From contig NC_084796.1 in NCBI RefSeq assembly GCF_963169125.1, positions 91,806,888-91,870,887 of the forward strand: a DNA stretch of 64,000 bases, given 5' to 3'. Shown piece by piece: positions 22,643-34,715 of the stretch (position 1 is its first letter; every line of letters starts with the position of its first letter). A program made the translations under genes and the position numbers. The DNA comes from Humulus lupulus (taxonomy: Eukaryota > Streptophyta > Magnoliopsida > Rosales > Cannabaceae). Under the pieces are notes generated by a model. That model had not been told where the DNA came from and ran no database searches. It saw only the letters and a list, made by a program, of their open reading frames with translations.

Positions 22643-25600
22643 TGTAACGACCCGGATTTTCAAGACTCGATAATGCGGAAATATAAATGTTTTCATTTAA
22701 CAAAATGTCTCAAAAACCCGTATAAAAAAAAAACTTTTTAAAAAGTCGTATGGCCATACTTAACATTTAGTTTCAACATATTTTATAAAGAGTAGAGTGA
22801 GCCTAGTTTAGGAAAATTACACAACATTTCCAAAAATAAAACGGCTTCCCAAAAGGTCGGTCCACATGTACATTTGCAAGGAAGACTCCAGCGCTCACTG
22901 CTCTGCCTTGCCCGTGCTCTTACCTACAACATGAAACAACTAGGTAAGCGAAAACGCTTAGTAAGATCAACTTTCAAACAAAGCATGTAGAGAATTAGGG
23001 TTCCGGACCCATCCGGACCCTAAACAATCAATTTCAAGAACGCTAAAGCGTCCTGGCAAACTTATGGTCATGCCTGATAACCAATGATAAATTAATTCGT
23101 AACTAGATAAAAATCCTGCACTCAGAAAAATCCCAGAACAAGCAGATATATTATATCACAACTATATCTTATCAACAATTATATCCCTGCACTCAGAAAA
23201 TCCCAGAGCAAGCAGATATATTATATCACAACTATATCTTATCAACAATTATATCCCTGCACTCAGAAAATCCCAGAGCAAGCAGATATATTATATCACC
23301 AAATAATTCGAGACCAACGCTCGACAATTTCCAACAATTCATGCGTAACGCGCCCTCCAACATAATTGCTAATCTGTAAAAGAGAACTGAGTCCCCACAC
23401 TAAGATCTAGCCAATAAATATTCTCATCAAGGGTAACTATCGTGTTACTTAGGGCATCGCTACATATTCAAGAGTGTAATCCAATTTACACGGTTTTATG
23501 GAGACTTCTATGTTAATCAGTGGTGCTGGTGAGCAGCTGCCCCTAGGGTGTTCAACCTCACTCTATCTTGGCAACCCCTAGTATCTCTAGGCACTCTCAC
23601 GGAATGGCCAATATTCACGGCTGCTATCCGGTAATAACTTATCAGAGCACTTGCTCGGATTCTAACCGTCCAATGATTAAGTAAGCATGAGGGCCCCTAG
23701 GTCCCATTTATCTTGGCGCCCCTAGGTTTAACCAGCTTATCCTCATCTCATGGCCACTCGTCTCGGTAATGAACCGGACATAAATAAAATCAAGCAGTGT
23801 GACGGGGATCAACCGTCTAGGATATGACGGACTTCTACCGTTCATATTTTCTAAATCAGCACTCACTAGACTAACGTCTCTAAGCAACTTTCTATGACAG
23901 CCTATGTATATGCATGTATCCCTATACTAACATACAAGACAATAATCATTTCATGTTGCAGCCATACAATATAAGTTGACTTACTTGGAGTCCTTAGCGC
24001 TCAGCAAGTTTTCACCCTCCAACGTTCAGTCCAGTTACGCTTAGCCAATACTGTAGTTATCCATACAGTATACTCGGATTAATTATGGCACTCATAATTC
24101 ATTATTATTATTTTGGGCAGTTTGGTCATTTTAATAAAAGTCATTTGTAAGGATTTACAATCCTTATTTGGTTTTAAACTTATTAAGGAAAGTTATACAA
24201 AATATTCGAGACTAAACCTTAAGTCTCGGGGAGACCTATCCTAAGGTCTCGATACCTAGGCTCGGGTATCACAATGGTATTTCCCACAATCCGCTAAAAA
24301 TCTTATTCTTTCCAGGTATCGCTATTAATCCGCACTTTCGACTAGTCGGTTAAAATATGTAAGATTTTAGCCGTTATTATATCCAGAAAATACAAATAAA
24401 TTCCTTAATTATTTTTAAAGAAAATAAACTCTTTAAATTTTCCTTTTATTTTTCTTAAGGTTTTAATATCTAAAAACCGTTTTAAGAAAATTGCCTAATT
24501 TGTCTTAATTAGGAAAACCGTTATAAATTTCTCATCTTGACTAATTAATTTTCCAAAAGCAATTAATCAATTTTACTTACTAGGAAAATAATTTATTTAA
24601 TTATTTTTCTCAAAATATAGGGTTTTAATCCCTCTTTTAATTTATTAACTATTAATAAATTAAATCTCTTATTTTTAGAAAGAATAAAAACTCTTTAATA
24701 AAAATAATTCATTTAAACTCAAAGGGTAAATTTTAGTGAAAATATGATTTCAAGACTTACCATTTTATATCTTGAAATAAACAAAATTTTACTTTTTACC
24801 TTATGTTCCAAAATCTCATTTTTACACTAAGTGTGAAAAACTTATTTTTCACATTTTTAACTACATACTTCGTTAGTTCATAACTTGAAATTTACTTACC
24901 CAATTGTTACCAAAATTTCCCAATTCCATTTTTGTTATGCCATTTAGGTCTTTGAAAAATCTTAGGTCAAAATGAGCATTTTTGATTGGTGAAATCATTT
25001 TCCAACAATGAGGTAAAAATGACATTATTTTCAAGACCTTATTTTTTCCAAACTTTGACAGTTAATAAATTTCAAACCATTCAATATTTTCTTACCAAAT
25101 TTTACAGTGGAATAATAGGTTATGCAAGTAATATGTCCACAAAATTTTAGAAAAAACTGGGTTCATTTGACCTATACAGTGGCTGTCCAAACTTGGTTCC
25201 AAAAATAAGAATACGAAAAAACAGTTTTTTACCTAATCTTTGAAATAGCATAACTTACTCATTTCTAAACATTTTTTTGTGTTTCAAAAGCTCAATTTTA
25301 TGTACTCAATCTCAAAAACATCACAGTACAATTTAATTTTACAAAAACAATATACAGTGGCTGCTTGACCCCTTGGAAGTCACAGCTCAAAACATGTTTT
25401 GTTTTAGGGTATCCTACAAAACCCTTGGGGGTTTTGGTTCCCATTTTCAAAAATCAATACTCATGCATCATAAAAATTATTAAACAACTACCATAACCTT
25501 ATTACATCATCAACAAGAAACTCTAAGCATTAGATATACAAAATAATGCTTAAAACTAAAAACCCTACAACAAAATCATCAAAAGTAAACTTTTTACCTC

Positions 25601-26471
25601 TTTGGTGTTCTTGCTTAAGGTTTGGACCTTCCTATAAGCTTTGACTCCTTCAAAACCTTTCAAAAACCCTAACAAACTTCCCCCAACAACATAGTCAATT
25701 AGCTATTTGAAACTCTATGCTTAAAACTTTACAAAAGTCTAGATTAATGAAACTTTACCTTAGGGAAAACCCTTCCTAGACCAAGACTTAGCTTCCAAGT
25801 TTCTTTGGTGTTCTTGGGGTTGCAAATGGAGAGAACACTTGAGAGAGTCTTCAAAAATCAGATGAGAGTGAATGAGGGAGGGAGAGTGGTCGGATTTGGG
25901 GGTTAGAATGGCTCACACAACTCTTCAAAATATCACAAAACACTTGAGTGCTTTTCTACCCACTTGCCCACTTGACTTCTTACACCTTTTTCACTCTCAT
26001 TAAGTTTTAATCACCAAACTTACTATTAATTAATTAAATTAAATGTCTCTCATATTTAATTTAATTAACCACAAAATAAAATTTAACCTAAGGTCCATTC
26101 ATGGAATAAAATTCCCCATTTCGGCAAAATTAGGCATTTACCACAAAATGCCTTAAAATTTCCATTTTCTTTTAGGTTTATTATTTTTGACCAAACTTTA
26201 ACTTTTATGAATGTATTTTATGCCCAAAATATAATTGCCATGATTTTTCATTTTATTTTCCGAGATTTTTACCCGATCAGGGTTTTTGTGTCGGTCTAGG
26301 ACCGAAAGTCTTATCTTGACTTTTAAAATCACAAAATTCCTATTTTGGCTAGCAATAACTCATGGAATACTTACAAACAAAATATAATATTATTTAAAAT
26401 AATATTCTTAACCCGGGGGAAAAATCCCGACCCGAGTCGTTTAAAGGTACCCAAAAACGTAGGACGTTACA
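22643..26471 (-). mobile_element. Solo-LTR-like element, 3.8 kb, TSD CGTTG
   Basis: The termini TGTAACGACC and ...GGACGTTACA are inverted, and the perfect 5-bp duplication CGTTG flanks them (22638-22642, 26472-26476). No gag or pol is inside. A CT-rich leader-like tract on the minus strand (near 25900-25830) and a TTACCTACAACATG block near 22920, resembling the conserved block of the two other large LTRs, suggest a minus-oriented LTR of the same broad type. It lies within intron 2 of the antisense gene. A solo LTR is the simplest reading; a pol-less LARD cannot be excluded. Confidence 0.75.
23114..23299. repeat. Tandem repeat, unit about 70 bp, 2.6 copies
   Basis: The unit begins CCTGCACTCAGAAAA and ends ATCAACAATTATAT. 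The second and third copies are nearly identical (CCCAGAGCAAGCAG) and the first differs slightly (CCCAGAACAAGCAG), which suggests recent duplication inside the LTR. Confidence 0.85.
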
Positions 26472-26635
26472 CGTTGTAGGTATAACTTCGAGGCAGAGAG
26501 TGAGTATAGTTGTAGTTCTATAGATAATATATCGACCACTAATAATAGCTTGGGTATATTACTTAGAATTTGCATTTTCATTATCCAATTACTCCTTTAA
26601 ATTACATTGTCTGATTGTTTGTTTTTGTTTTGCAG

Positions 26636-27630
26636 TCATGCCTTCCGAAGACGCTTTCGATATGTACGCAAACGTCGAAGCTCCCGCGAGCAAAAAGAAA
26701 GCAAGCAAAAGGAGCCCTGGGGGAGAGCAGTAGTGATCCCTCCAAGAAAAGGGCTCCAACAAAGGACCCTCCAGCGTCCACTCAATCCAGGACCACGACA
26801 CCTCCTCCTCCTCCTCGCAATTGCCCTCCCCCCAAGCAGGCGGGGAGACCCCTGGCCATCGACCTACTGAGTAGCGCCTACAACGTTACTCACGAGAAGC
26901 TGCAAAGGCTATCCATGCACCGTTGTAGCCAGGAAGCCTTGTCCCATCTCCCTCCGCAAATGAACAACCAGGTTATAAGCCGTGGGCTGTCTGAAGTTCT
27001 CAGTGTAAGTGTGTTTCTTCTTTTTTCTTTAATCGAGCAACATTTTCTCAATGTACCCCTGGCTGGTTTACTTTTCTTTTTCAGTTCGCAGGGTATCCTG
27101 ACCATTGGAAATAGCTGGCGTCGTGCTGAGGAGACTGAGACCAAACATGCCGAGGAGATTAAGGCGGTCGAGACTAAAGTTGCTAACTTGAGTTAGGAGT
27201 TGAAGAAGTGCCATGAGACGGTGGCCAAAGTTACTGCCATCAAAGAAAAGTTTAAGGAGGCTTCAGAGATTAACTTCAAAGAAGCACCCAAACTTCAAGA
27301 TGACCTGGTGGCCAGCCAGAAGGAAACCACTGAGCAAGAGGGGCGAGTTAAACTGCTCTAGGAAACCAATGCTCGGAAACTAGAGAAGTTCAGAGGGGCA
27401 ACTTTCAATTGCTTCTACCTCTTCTAGAAGAATAACCCTGGGTTGAACTTTGACTATCTTCCCGAGTAGATGAGGCAAGCTGAACTGGCGAAGTGTGCCG
27501 CTCGCCTAGAAGAGAAGAAGAAAGCTCAGGAATCTCCTGAAATCTCTTGGCGACTTGCACTGATGGCGTTGAAGAGGATGCGGGGACCACAGTCGACCAA
27601 CAATCACAGAAGATCCTCTTGTTGCTTAGT
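26636..27630 (+). pseudogene. Antisense gene of element C, exons 3 and 4 (coiled-coil C-terminus)
   Basis: The acceptor TTTTGCAG ends at 26635. Exon 3 starts in phase with exon 2 and reads VMPSEDAFDMYANVEAP, then a Ser/Pro-rich tract. Intron 3 is 27005-27091 (donor CAGT|GTAAGT, acceptor TTCGCAG). Exon 4 reads GILTIGNSWRRAEETETKH, then AEEIKAVETKVANLS and a long heptad-rich stretch ending FDYLPE...RQAELAKCAARLEE. These borders are conserved in element F. Several stops (for example near 27194 and 27358) show decay. Function is unknown; a coiled coil is inferred from heptads of Leu/Val/Ala among Lys/Glu. Confidence 0.65.
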
Positions 27631-28299
27631 GATTTCAAATTTTCTTATATATATATGTAACTGTAACATACGAACTACGGTTTGTAATGTTGAGACAATT
27701 TTGCTACGTAATGCAGATTTTCTATTAATTTATTAATTTACATCCGAGTAGTAACTGCTCGTGGTGTAAAAACATTTCTTTATGATATTATAATATTTGC
27801 TTATTACTATAACATTTGTTCGAATGACCGAACTTAGCATAACACTTTGTTTTGATTTGACAAAATTTAAACCAAAAATTAAAATTTTGAAAAATACTCT
27901 AAGTGCCGTAGTATGCTTTCCTTTATTTTGCTCGTGTGTTTACATATATCTGTTGATATGCTTTGCCTTCTTTGTATCTTATATGCCCCCCAAGTGATTG
28001 AGGAGCTTAAGGTTCTCAGTCACTTGCCATGACCAAATCATGTTCGAACATTATTGGTCGTGCACTTATAAACAATTATTGATAATATAGCAAAACAACA
28101 CACGTAATGAGCAAATACTTGTAATAAATAAAATAATTGGAAAGAATAACTGGCTATGCACAGTTCCTTTTATTTATCGTAATAAATGGACAAAATCATG
28201 TATGTACGAGTGATCAAAAATTGATCTTACACTTGTAAGCGACCAGTCATATAATTGACTAGCCCTTATTCATAAACTTATAAAATGTGAAGAACTGTT
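27631..28299. other. Non-coding spacer between the antisense gene and IN (element C)
   Basis: AT-rich sequence is shared with element F (60832-61500): a conserved ATCCGAGTAGTAACTGCTCG-type motif, a TGCCCCCCAAGTGATTGAGGAG motif near 27985 and GTGATCAAAAATTGATC near 28210. It probably contains the convergent 3' ends of pol and of the antisense transcript. Confidence 0.45.
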
Positions 28300-29430
28300 T
28301 ATTGATAATACTTGTGCAAGTGTTCTGCATTCCAATAACGAGGAATGAGATCTCCATTTAACCGAGCAAGTTTATATGTACCTGGTTGAAGAATTTCTTC
28401 AATCTTATACGGACCCTCCCAGTTTGGTCGAGCACTCCGGCAGCCTGATCATGAGTGTTGAGAAAAACTCTTCTAATTACCAAATCTCACACGATAAACT
28501 TTCTTTCACATACTTTAGAGTTAAAATATCGAGCAATCTTTTTCTAGTAAGCATCTATTAGAAGTTGAGCTTGCTCGCGCCTTTCATCGACCAAGTCCAA
28601 GGACTCCATCAATAATTGATCATTAGTGCTTTGATCGTATGTCAACCTTCTATGTGATGGTCGGTTGAGCTCAACAGGCAACATGGCTTCATACCCATAG
28701 GCCAAGAAAAATGGTGTGTGGCCTATTGTTGTTCGATGGGATGTTCTATACGACCAAAGTACTTCTGGTAACTGTTATGGCCATGCCCCTTTTGCTTCTT
28801 CGAGCATTTTCTTCAGTGTGTCCTTTAGAGTCTTGTTGACAGCCTCAACTTGTCCATTTTCTTGTGGATGAGCTACCGTTGAAAAACTCTTTATAATTCC
28901 ATGCCTTTCGCAAAAATCAGTGAAAAGATCGCTGTCAAATTGTGTCCCATTATCTGAGACAATTTTCCTGGGCAACCCATACCAGCATATGATATTTTTG
29001 ACAACAAAGTCCAATACTTTCTTGGTCGATATTGTTGCAAGTGGCTCAGCTTTGGCCCACTTAGTAAAGTAGTCAACAACGACTACTGCATACTTGACAT
29101 TACCTTTTCCTGCGGGTAAAGACCTGATCAAATCAATCCCCCATACTGGGAATGGCCATGGGCTTTGCATCTGTCTGAGCTCATTTGGGGTTGCTCACGG
29201 TATCTTGGAGAATCTTTGACACTTGTCACATTTTCGAATGAAATCCATTGACTCCTCATTCATGGTAGGCCAGAAATACCCTTGCCTTAAGATCTTTTTC
29301 AACAAACTCTGCCCCCCAGCGTGATCTCCACAAAAGCCTTCGTTGACCTCTTGCATTAGTTCCTTAGCTTTCTCCTGAGAAACACACCGTAACAAAGGCA
29401 TCGTGTATCCTTTTCTATACAAAATTCTGT
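28300..29430 (-). pseudogene. pol: pol integrase of element C
   Basis: Integrase inserts the element's cDNA into the genome. The N-terminal zinc-binding part (29422-29195) has GDHAGGQSLLKKILRQGYFW and CDKCQRF, but the first His of the HHCC set is Asn (EVNEGF where the family usually has H). The catalytic core (29170-28775) keeps D in WGIDLI, D in SDNGTQF and E in NGQVEAVNKTLK, so the DDE triad is intact. Downstream reading gives LPEVLWSYRTSHRTTIGHTP and a tail with DLVIRRVFLNTHDQ, with frame breaks. It lies next to the aRNase H domain. Broken but well preserved. Confidence 0.85.
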
Positions 29431-31400
29431 CGACCAGAATAAATCGAGTCGATTGTCTCTAAAGCATCCTCGCTTTGTTTCTTTCCACTGGTAGCAACCC
29501 TTGTTCGAGATATTCAACCATGGCGTCATCCATATGTCTGTCGCTTGAATCACTAGTGAAGACTCTTCCATTTGAATGCTCGGTGCCGACAAACATTCAA
29601 CTGGTACTATGTTCAAGGCGTCAACATCTTTTGTGCTTGCTAACTTGCCCAAGGCATCAACATTTGAATTCTGATTTTGAGGCACTTGTTGGAGAGTATA
29701 CTTTTCAAACTGTACCAATAAGTCCTTTGCTTTATTCAAATAAGCAACCATCTTGAGACCCCTAGCCTGATACTCTCCCATAATTTGATTAACTCCTAGT
29801 TGGGAATCTCTATAAATTTCTAGTGACTTTATATCCATGCCCTTAGCTAGTCTTAATCCTACGAGCAGGGCTTCGTACTCGGCTTCATTGTTGGACGTTG
29901 TAGAGTCAAATCTGACTGCACAATGGAACCGATGTCCTTCGGGTGTGATTAAGATCAAACATGCTCCTGCATTGTGCTCGTAGGATGAGCCATCTACGTA
30001 CAATTTCCAGGAAGGAGTTTGATTTCGACTTTCCGCTTCTTCCATCAGTGTGCTAATTGGGATCCCGGTGAATTCGACGACAAAGTCTGCTAGAGGTTGA
30101 CCTTTCACAGCTGCTCGTGGAGAAAAAGAAATGTCAAACTGCCCAAGTTCGACTGCCCATTTTAATAACCGACCAGTGGCTTCTGGTTTCTGCAAGATTT
30201 CCCGTAATGGTCGGTGAGTGCCATGATGGGGTCAGTTGAAAGTAGAGTCGTAACTTTCTAGAGGCCAGAATCAAGCAATAGGCCAACTTTTCAATGGGTG
30301 GATACCGCAACTCTGCTCCCACTAACCTCTTGCTCACATAATACATTGGTTTTTGTATGTGGTCTTCTTCTCTGATTAAAACAGCACTAGCAGCATACTC
30401 CGTGACTGCCAAATAGATGAACAGAGTTCCCTTTTCAACTGGTTTTGACAAGATTGGTGGTTGTGACATGTGGGACTTTAGCGCCTGAAAAGCTTGCTCA
30501 CACTCTTCTGTCCATTCAAACTTCTTGTTGCCCCTGAGTAGATTAAAAAATGGAACACACTTGTCCGTTGACTTGGATATGAATCTACTCAGGGCGACGA
30601 TCCTCCTAGTTAGGCTTTGAACATCTTTAATCTCGGCAGGAGACTGCATCTCGATCAGTGCCTGAATCTTTTTGGGATTAGCTTCGATTCCTTGTGAGTT
30701 TACTATGAATCCCAAAAAATTTCCTGATCCAACGCCAAAGGAACACTTGAGGGGGTTTAGCTTCATCTGATATTTGTTCAAGATGTTGAAGCATTCTCGC
30801 AGGTCCTTGATGTGTTCTTCAACTTTCTTTGACTTAACCAACATGTCATCGACATATACTTCCATGCTAACGCCGATCAACTCTTTGAACATATGGTTGA
30901 ACAGTCACTGGTAAGTTGCACCAGCATTTTTCAAACTGAAGGGCATTACTTTATAACTAAAAAGTCCTATATCTGTTCAAAAGTTAGTGTGTTCTTCATC
31001 AGGCCAGAGTATGCGTCCATGAATGATAAAATTTCATTCCCTAAAGTAGCATCGACCAACTGGTCGATCCTTGGAAGTGGGAAACAATCCTTCAGGCAGG
31101 CTTTATTAAGGTCTGTGAAATCCACGCACGTCCTCCACTTGCCATTCGGCTTGGGAACTAGTACAAGATTGGAGACCCAAGATGGATAAAATGCTACCTA
31201 GAGAAATTTGATTCCTTCAGCTTCTCGACTTCATCTTTTAGGGCCTTTGATCCGTCTTTATCGAGCAGCCTTCTCTTTTGTTGTACAAGTGGAAATTTTT
31301 TTTCTATATTTAAGACATGGCTAATCACCGCTGGGTCTATCCCAAACATATCTTTATGCGACAAGGCAAACACCTCCTGGTTCTTCTTCAAAAATTCCAC
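29431..31400 (-). pseudogene. pol: pol reverse transcriptase, RNase H and archaeal-type RNase H of element C
   Basis: The reading starts with FALSHKDMFGIDPAVISHVL (31400-31194), the usual RT lead-in of Tat elements. It continues with PKPNGKWRTCVDFTDLNKAC and PLPRIDQLVDAT, then a short deletion and stops after FMDAYSGL. The RT palm has YVDDMLVKS. The RT-type RNase H (30892-30134) has EYAASAVLIREE and RYPPIEKLAYCLILASRKL. A second RNase H (30195-29356) has LYVDGSSYEHNAGA, SNNEAEYEALL and RDSQLGVNQ, the archaeal-type aRNase H that marks the Tat lineage. It is not translatable in one frame. Confidence 0.88.
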
Positions 31401-32373
31401 CAGCTTGTTTTTTGTTGTTGTCTCTATGTTTTACCTACTTTCACAACCCCGGTCGGATTTGATTCTTCTAATTGGACCTCCTCGAGGTCCTCCATGGGTC
31501 CAACATTTTCTTCAAAATCCCCAAAGCGAGGATCTAAGTCTCTATCCTCACTTTGGGCAACACCTTATTTGGTGACCTGTTCACCTGATTGGGCTTGTAC
31601 TTCAATAGCCAACAACAACCTTTTCTCAGCTTTTTCCCCCGATCCACCTCTTTTTGGCTTGGTGATTGAGGAATTATAACATTCCCGCGCTTCTCGTTGG
31701 TTTCCCAACATGCATCCCACTTCTGCGTCGGTTGGGAACTTCATGATCACGTGCCTGATTGGGGCTGGTAGCCTAAAGGGAACAGTAGTGTGAGTGGCTT
31801 GGTACACCTCTGCTCTGCTATCGACTAGGGTCGTATAATTGGTGACCATTGGCTCATATCTATTTTGTTTTGGGCGCTTGTTATCAGATGTCGTCGGCTC
31901 GTGGTTCCCCCTTTTCCCCCATTCTTCCCATTATTTCTGCTGTTGCCATTGGTTTTCCCAGATCCATTGGCGGCTTTGGTGGGAGATTCTTTCAGGCCCT
32001 GGTTGTCTGTGGGAGACTTTCCTTCATTGGCAATGGCCTCCTCGAGCTTGATATACTTGTTTGCTCGATCCGAAAATTCTTGAGTACTCTTGACTCCATT
32101 CTTCCGCAAACTGTTCCAAAGGGATGAGTGGCGTCGTACCCCAGCAGTAAGAGCCATCATCTTTCCTTCCTCCCCAACTGCCTTGGCCACAACAGCTGCT
32201 TGCATGAATCGTTGAACATACCCCTTTAGGGTTTCTCCTTCCTTTTGGCATATTTTGACCATCTCCTCCTCTTCCAATTCCACTTATGGCTCATCCTCAG
32301 CCACACCTTGTGGTCAAGGTTGGGTTTGCACATTACTAGAGGTTTGCCCCGTTTTCCTAGTTGTTTTCACCAT
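31401..32373 (-). pseudogene. gag: gag and protease remnant of element C
   Basis: The ATG at 32373 opens MVKTTRKTGQTSS. A stop-interrupted join then leads to a Retrotrans_gag C-terminal half (QKEGETLKGYVQRFM, LTAGVRRHSSLWNSLRKNG, FSDRANKYIKLEEAI) and an Asn/Gly/Lys-rich tail ending near 31825. The N-terminal half of the gag domain and the zinc knuckle are missing. Of the aspartic protease only the tail remains, with HVIMKFPTDAEVG and GNQREARECY (31760-31670); the catalytic DxGS region is absent. The 31570-31400 stretch reads LEEVQLEESNPTGVVKVG, the PR-RT linker. The copy is internally deleted and cannot be functional. Confidence 0.8.
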
Positions 32374-32404
32374 TTTCTCTTCATGGAGGTCTTGAGTTCA
32401 AGCA

Positions 32405-32423
32405 CTCAACGAAAGTACCAAAA
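32405..32423 (-). promoter_or_regulatory. Primer-binding site of element C
   Basis: Immediately inside the 5' LTR, on the minus strand, lies TTTTGGTACTTTCGTTGAG. It has the TGG expected to pair with a tRNA 3' CCA end. The position and TGG support a primer site. I cannot name the tRNA with confidence. Confidence 0.65.
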
Positions 32424-33006
32424 TGTTGACCCTCGATTGGGTCAACAACACGGAGTCAAGTAAAATGAGAAAAGTAAGATGAATTCAAGCCAAAAAGATA
32501 AATGACACAAAGATTTATAATGGTTCGGCCCCGAGTGATGGTAATGACCTACGTCCACCTAGTGTTCTTATTAATGTAATGAAAACCAGCGATCAGTAAA
32601 CTAGGGTTTACCGAGTTTCACAAGCTCAACAAAAGATACAAAGTATTGCGTAAAAACAATAATTCTCTCTCCAAAGATCCAAAAGATCCTTCTCATGAAC
32701 CCTTTGAGTCTTATTTATAGGCTCAAGGATCTCCTTATGGGTTGATGGGCCTTGATTACAATTAATACAAGTGTATCTCAATCATAATTGAAATTACAAT
32801 TATTACATAAATGCAAGATTAAATATCTTTAGAAAATATCTGATATACTACGACTAGCCCTAGTCGACTACGACATATGTTTTCTGCCGAGTGAATTCTC
32901 TTCTGGTCGATGGTCGACCAGAACGTAACTGCTTAAATAGTCACGCGCATCCCACGTGCACGTTAGTCTTGCCATGTCATTAGGTGAATCTTTTTTGGGT
33001 AAACAG
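32424..33006 (-). repeat. 5' LTR of element C
   Basis: On the minus strand it runs TGTTTACCC ... GGGTCAACA, 583 bp, with TATA box (TATAAATA) at 32712-32719. It is followed by the primer site and gag on the minus strand, so it is the 5' LTR and the presumed promoter of the gag-pol transcript. Confidence 0.93.
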
Positions 33007-33011
33007 AAGGC

Positions 33012-33482
33012 TATAGTGAAACAGAGAACTTGAGATAAGAGAACATAGGGTACCATAAGGCTTCAACTTGGTGGATTTAACATTAAGGGTGAATTTCCTT
33101 TGGTTCTTCTCATGATTTTAATTCTTATGGTTGGATTCTTAGACACCCTATGTAATTTTTGTAGAGTAACAACTAGAAACAAGCAAAGGGAGGCTCCAAA
33201 GTTTCCACATGGGCAAGGTTTAGATAAGGGTGAGTTTTTACAATGTTATTTCACTTAAGTTTGGTTATAGAGTGTGTCTTAGACACTTGGGCAAGAGAAG
33301 TGATAATGTCGGCCATAAAGGTAAGATTGTGATTTTTGACTTCCAAAATGATTCTTATGAATTTTTATGCTTGTGGTGTTGGGAATTAAGTCGTGATCTT
33401 GTTTATGTTTAAGAGTTTGGTAATCTACGGTTTTAGGGGAGTAGGTCTAGAACATGATGGTGATAGTTCCCACTTAGGCGGC
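33012..33482. other. Flank of element C, nothing recognised
   Basis: This is the continuation of the pre-insertion target from 11859. A 60-codon ORF at 33230 has no similarity I can recognise. No LTR end or repeat was found except the start of the LTR-like sequence at 33483. Confidence 0.35.
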
Positions 33483-34715
33483 TGTAATGCCCTAATTCCA
33501 TGAGGCATTAACTGACTCATATAACAAATAAATTTGAAATAAAACACCATTTGAAAAAAAGGAAATAAAAGTGATTGACAACCTTTATGGTTAAAAGAAA
33601 AGAAACTATGGAGTTTCGTGTTTAGAAATAAATAAAAGAAAACATATTTATCTGAATAATACAACTTAAACCATAGCTTAACCTCATAGAATCGAACTGA
33701 AACACATTTTTAAATAAAAATTAAATTGTAAATAAATTCCCAGATTGGCCTGATCCTTAACGGTCATTGAGTCATGGACATGTACACCCTCCGCCAAAGC
33801 TCGCCAACTCATTGCATTGTAATCACATCCTTGTCTTTACCTGCAGCACAAAGTACTCGTGAGCCAAAGCCCTACAAGAAGAGTTGTGTAGGACCCAACC
33901 CCTTAATCTTAACTGGGTAACACATATAATAACATTAAAGCATAACTGTAAAATACTAAATCATAGACATATTCATCAGCAAAACATTGTAGTCCAAGTT
34001 AAATTGAACAAAAGTGTAATGAACACAAAAATAATGTGAGCATGCAATTTCCAACCTATTGTAAGTATGCAATTTCGGAACATAGGCATGCATTTAATAA
34101 TGTAATCATGTCATGCAAACATACCACACATACATATTTATAACATACACAAACAAACGTTGAAACACAAGCTACTTAAAACATAGTCATGCAATTAATC
34201 TATTCATAATTGAGAAGTAATAGTACATAAAATAGATAAATTCTACCATAAGTGAGTATGTTTTGCATACAACCTGCGTGCAGGTGGCCACTTTCTCAAT
34301 AGCAGTAGCGATCCACACACACTAACCTGTTCCTTCAAGTATCCTTAGCGAGCCTAAACATGTTATACAATGTCAAAGGAATTAAACACAAGCCCAACCA
34401 AAACCATATTAAAATATACAAATGTTGTTTCTAAGGTTAATTAATACCAAATACATCCTTAAGAAAGTCCTAAATCCCTATTACACAAAAACCCTAACAA
34501 ACGGTATCAATTGAAAAATAAAAGGAAACAAAAACCAAAAATTCCCATTTCTAGGCATCTAGCGCGTTTGTGCCCACAGTGAGTTCTCACTTTCCAAATA
34601 TGCAGCGTGGTCAATCTAGGGCATGGGTGCAGTCGAGATCATCAAGATTTCTTCAATCACAAGTGCAATGCCAACCATAAATTTCAACTTCGAATCACAA
34701 ATTTTCTACACATAT
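33483..34715 (-). repeat. Partial LTR-like sequence interrupted by a solo LTR
   Basis: The tip TGTAATGCCC at 33483 resembles the tips of the solo LTRs. Near 33834-33880 there is a block (TTTACCTGCAGCACAAAGTA, then GTGAGCCAAAGCCC) homologous to one in both solo LTRs (TTACCTGCAACACAGAGCAC, then GTGAGCC). This indicates a diverged member of the same LTR type. The 34716-37087 insertion splits it, and it continues after 37092. The expected far tip (GGCATTACA) was not found, so the right end is unresolved. Confidence 0.5.

Larger units (their letters stand above)
11865..33006 (-). mobile_element. Element C: Tat-type Ty3/gypsy retrotransposon with two LTRs and nested insertions
   Basis: The two LTRs, 582 bp (11865-12446) and 583 bp (32424-33006), are direct repeats flanked by the perfect 5-bp target duplication GAAGG (11860-11864 and 33007-33011). 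Reading on the minus strand the order is 5' LTR, primer site, gag, PR remnant, RT, RNase H, archaeal-type RNase H, IN, then an antisense spliced gene (plus strand), a polypurine tract and the 3' LTR. The 21.1 kb span includes an 8.0 kb CACTA and a 3.8 kb solo-LTR-like insertion, so the original element was about 9.3 kb. By eye the LTRs differ at roughly 50 positions. Pol and gag carry stops, frameshifts and deletions. Confidence 0.92.
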
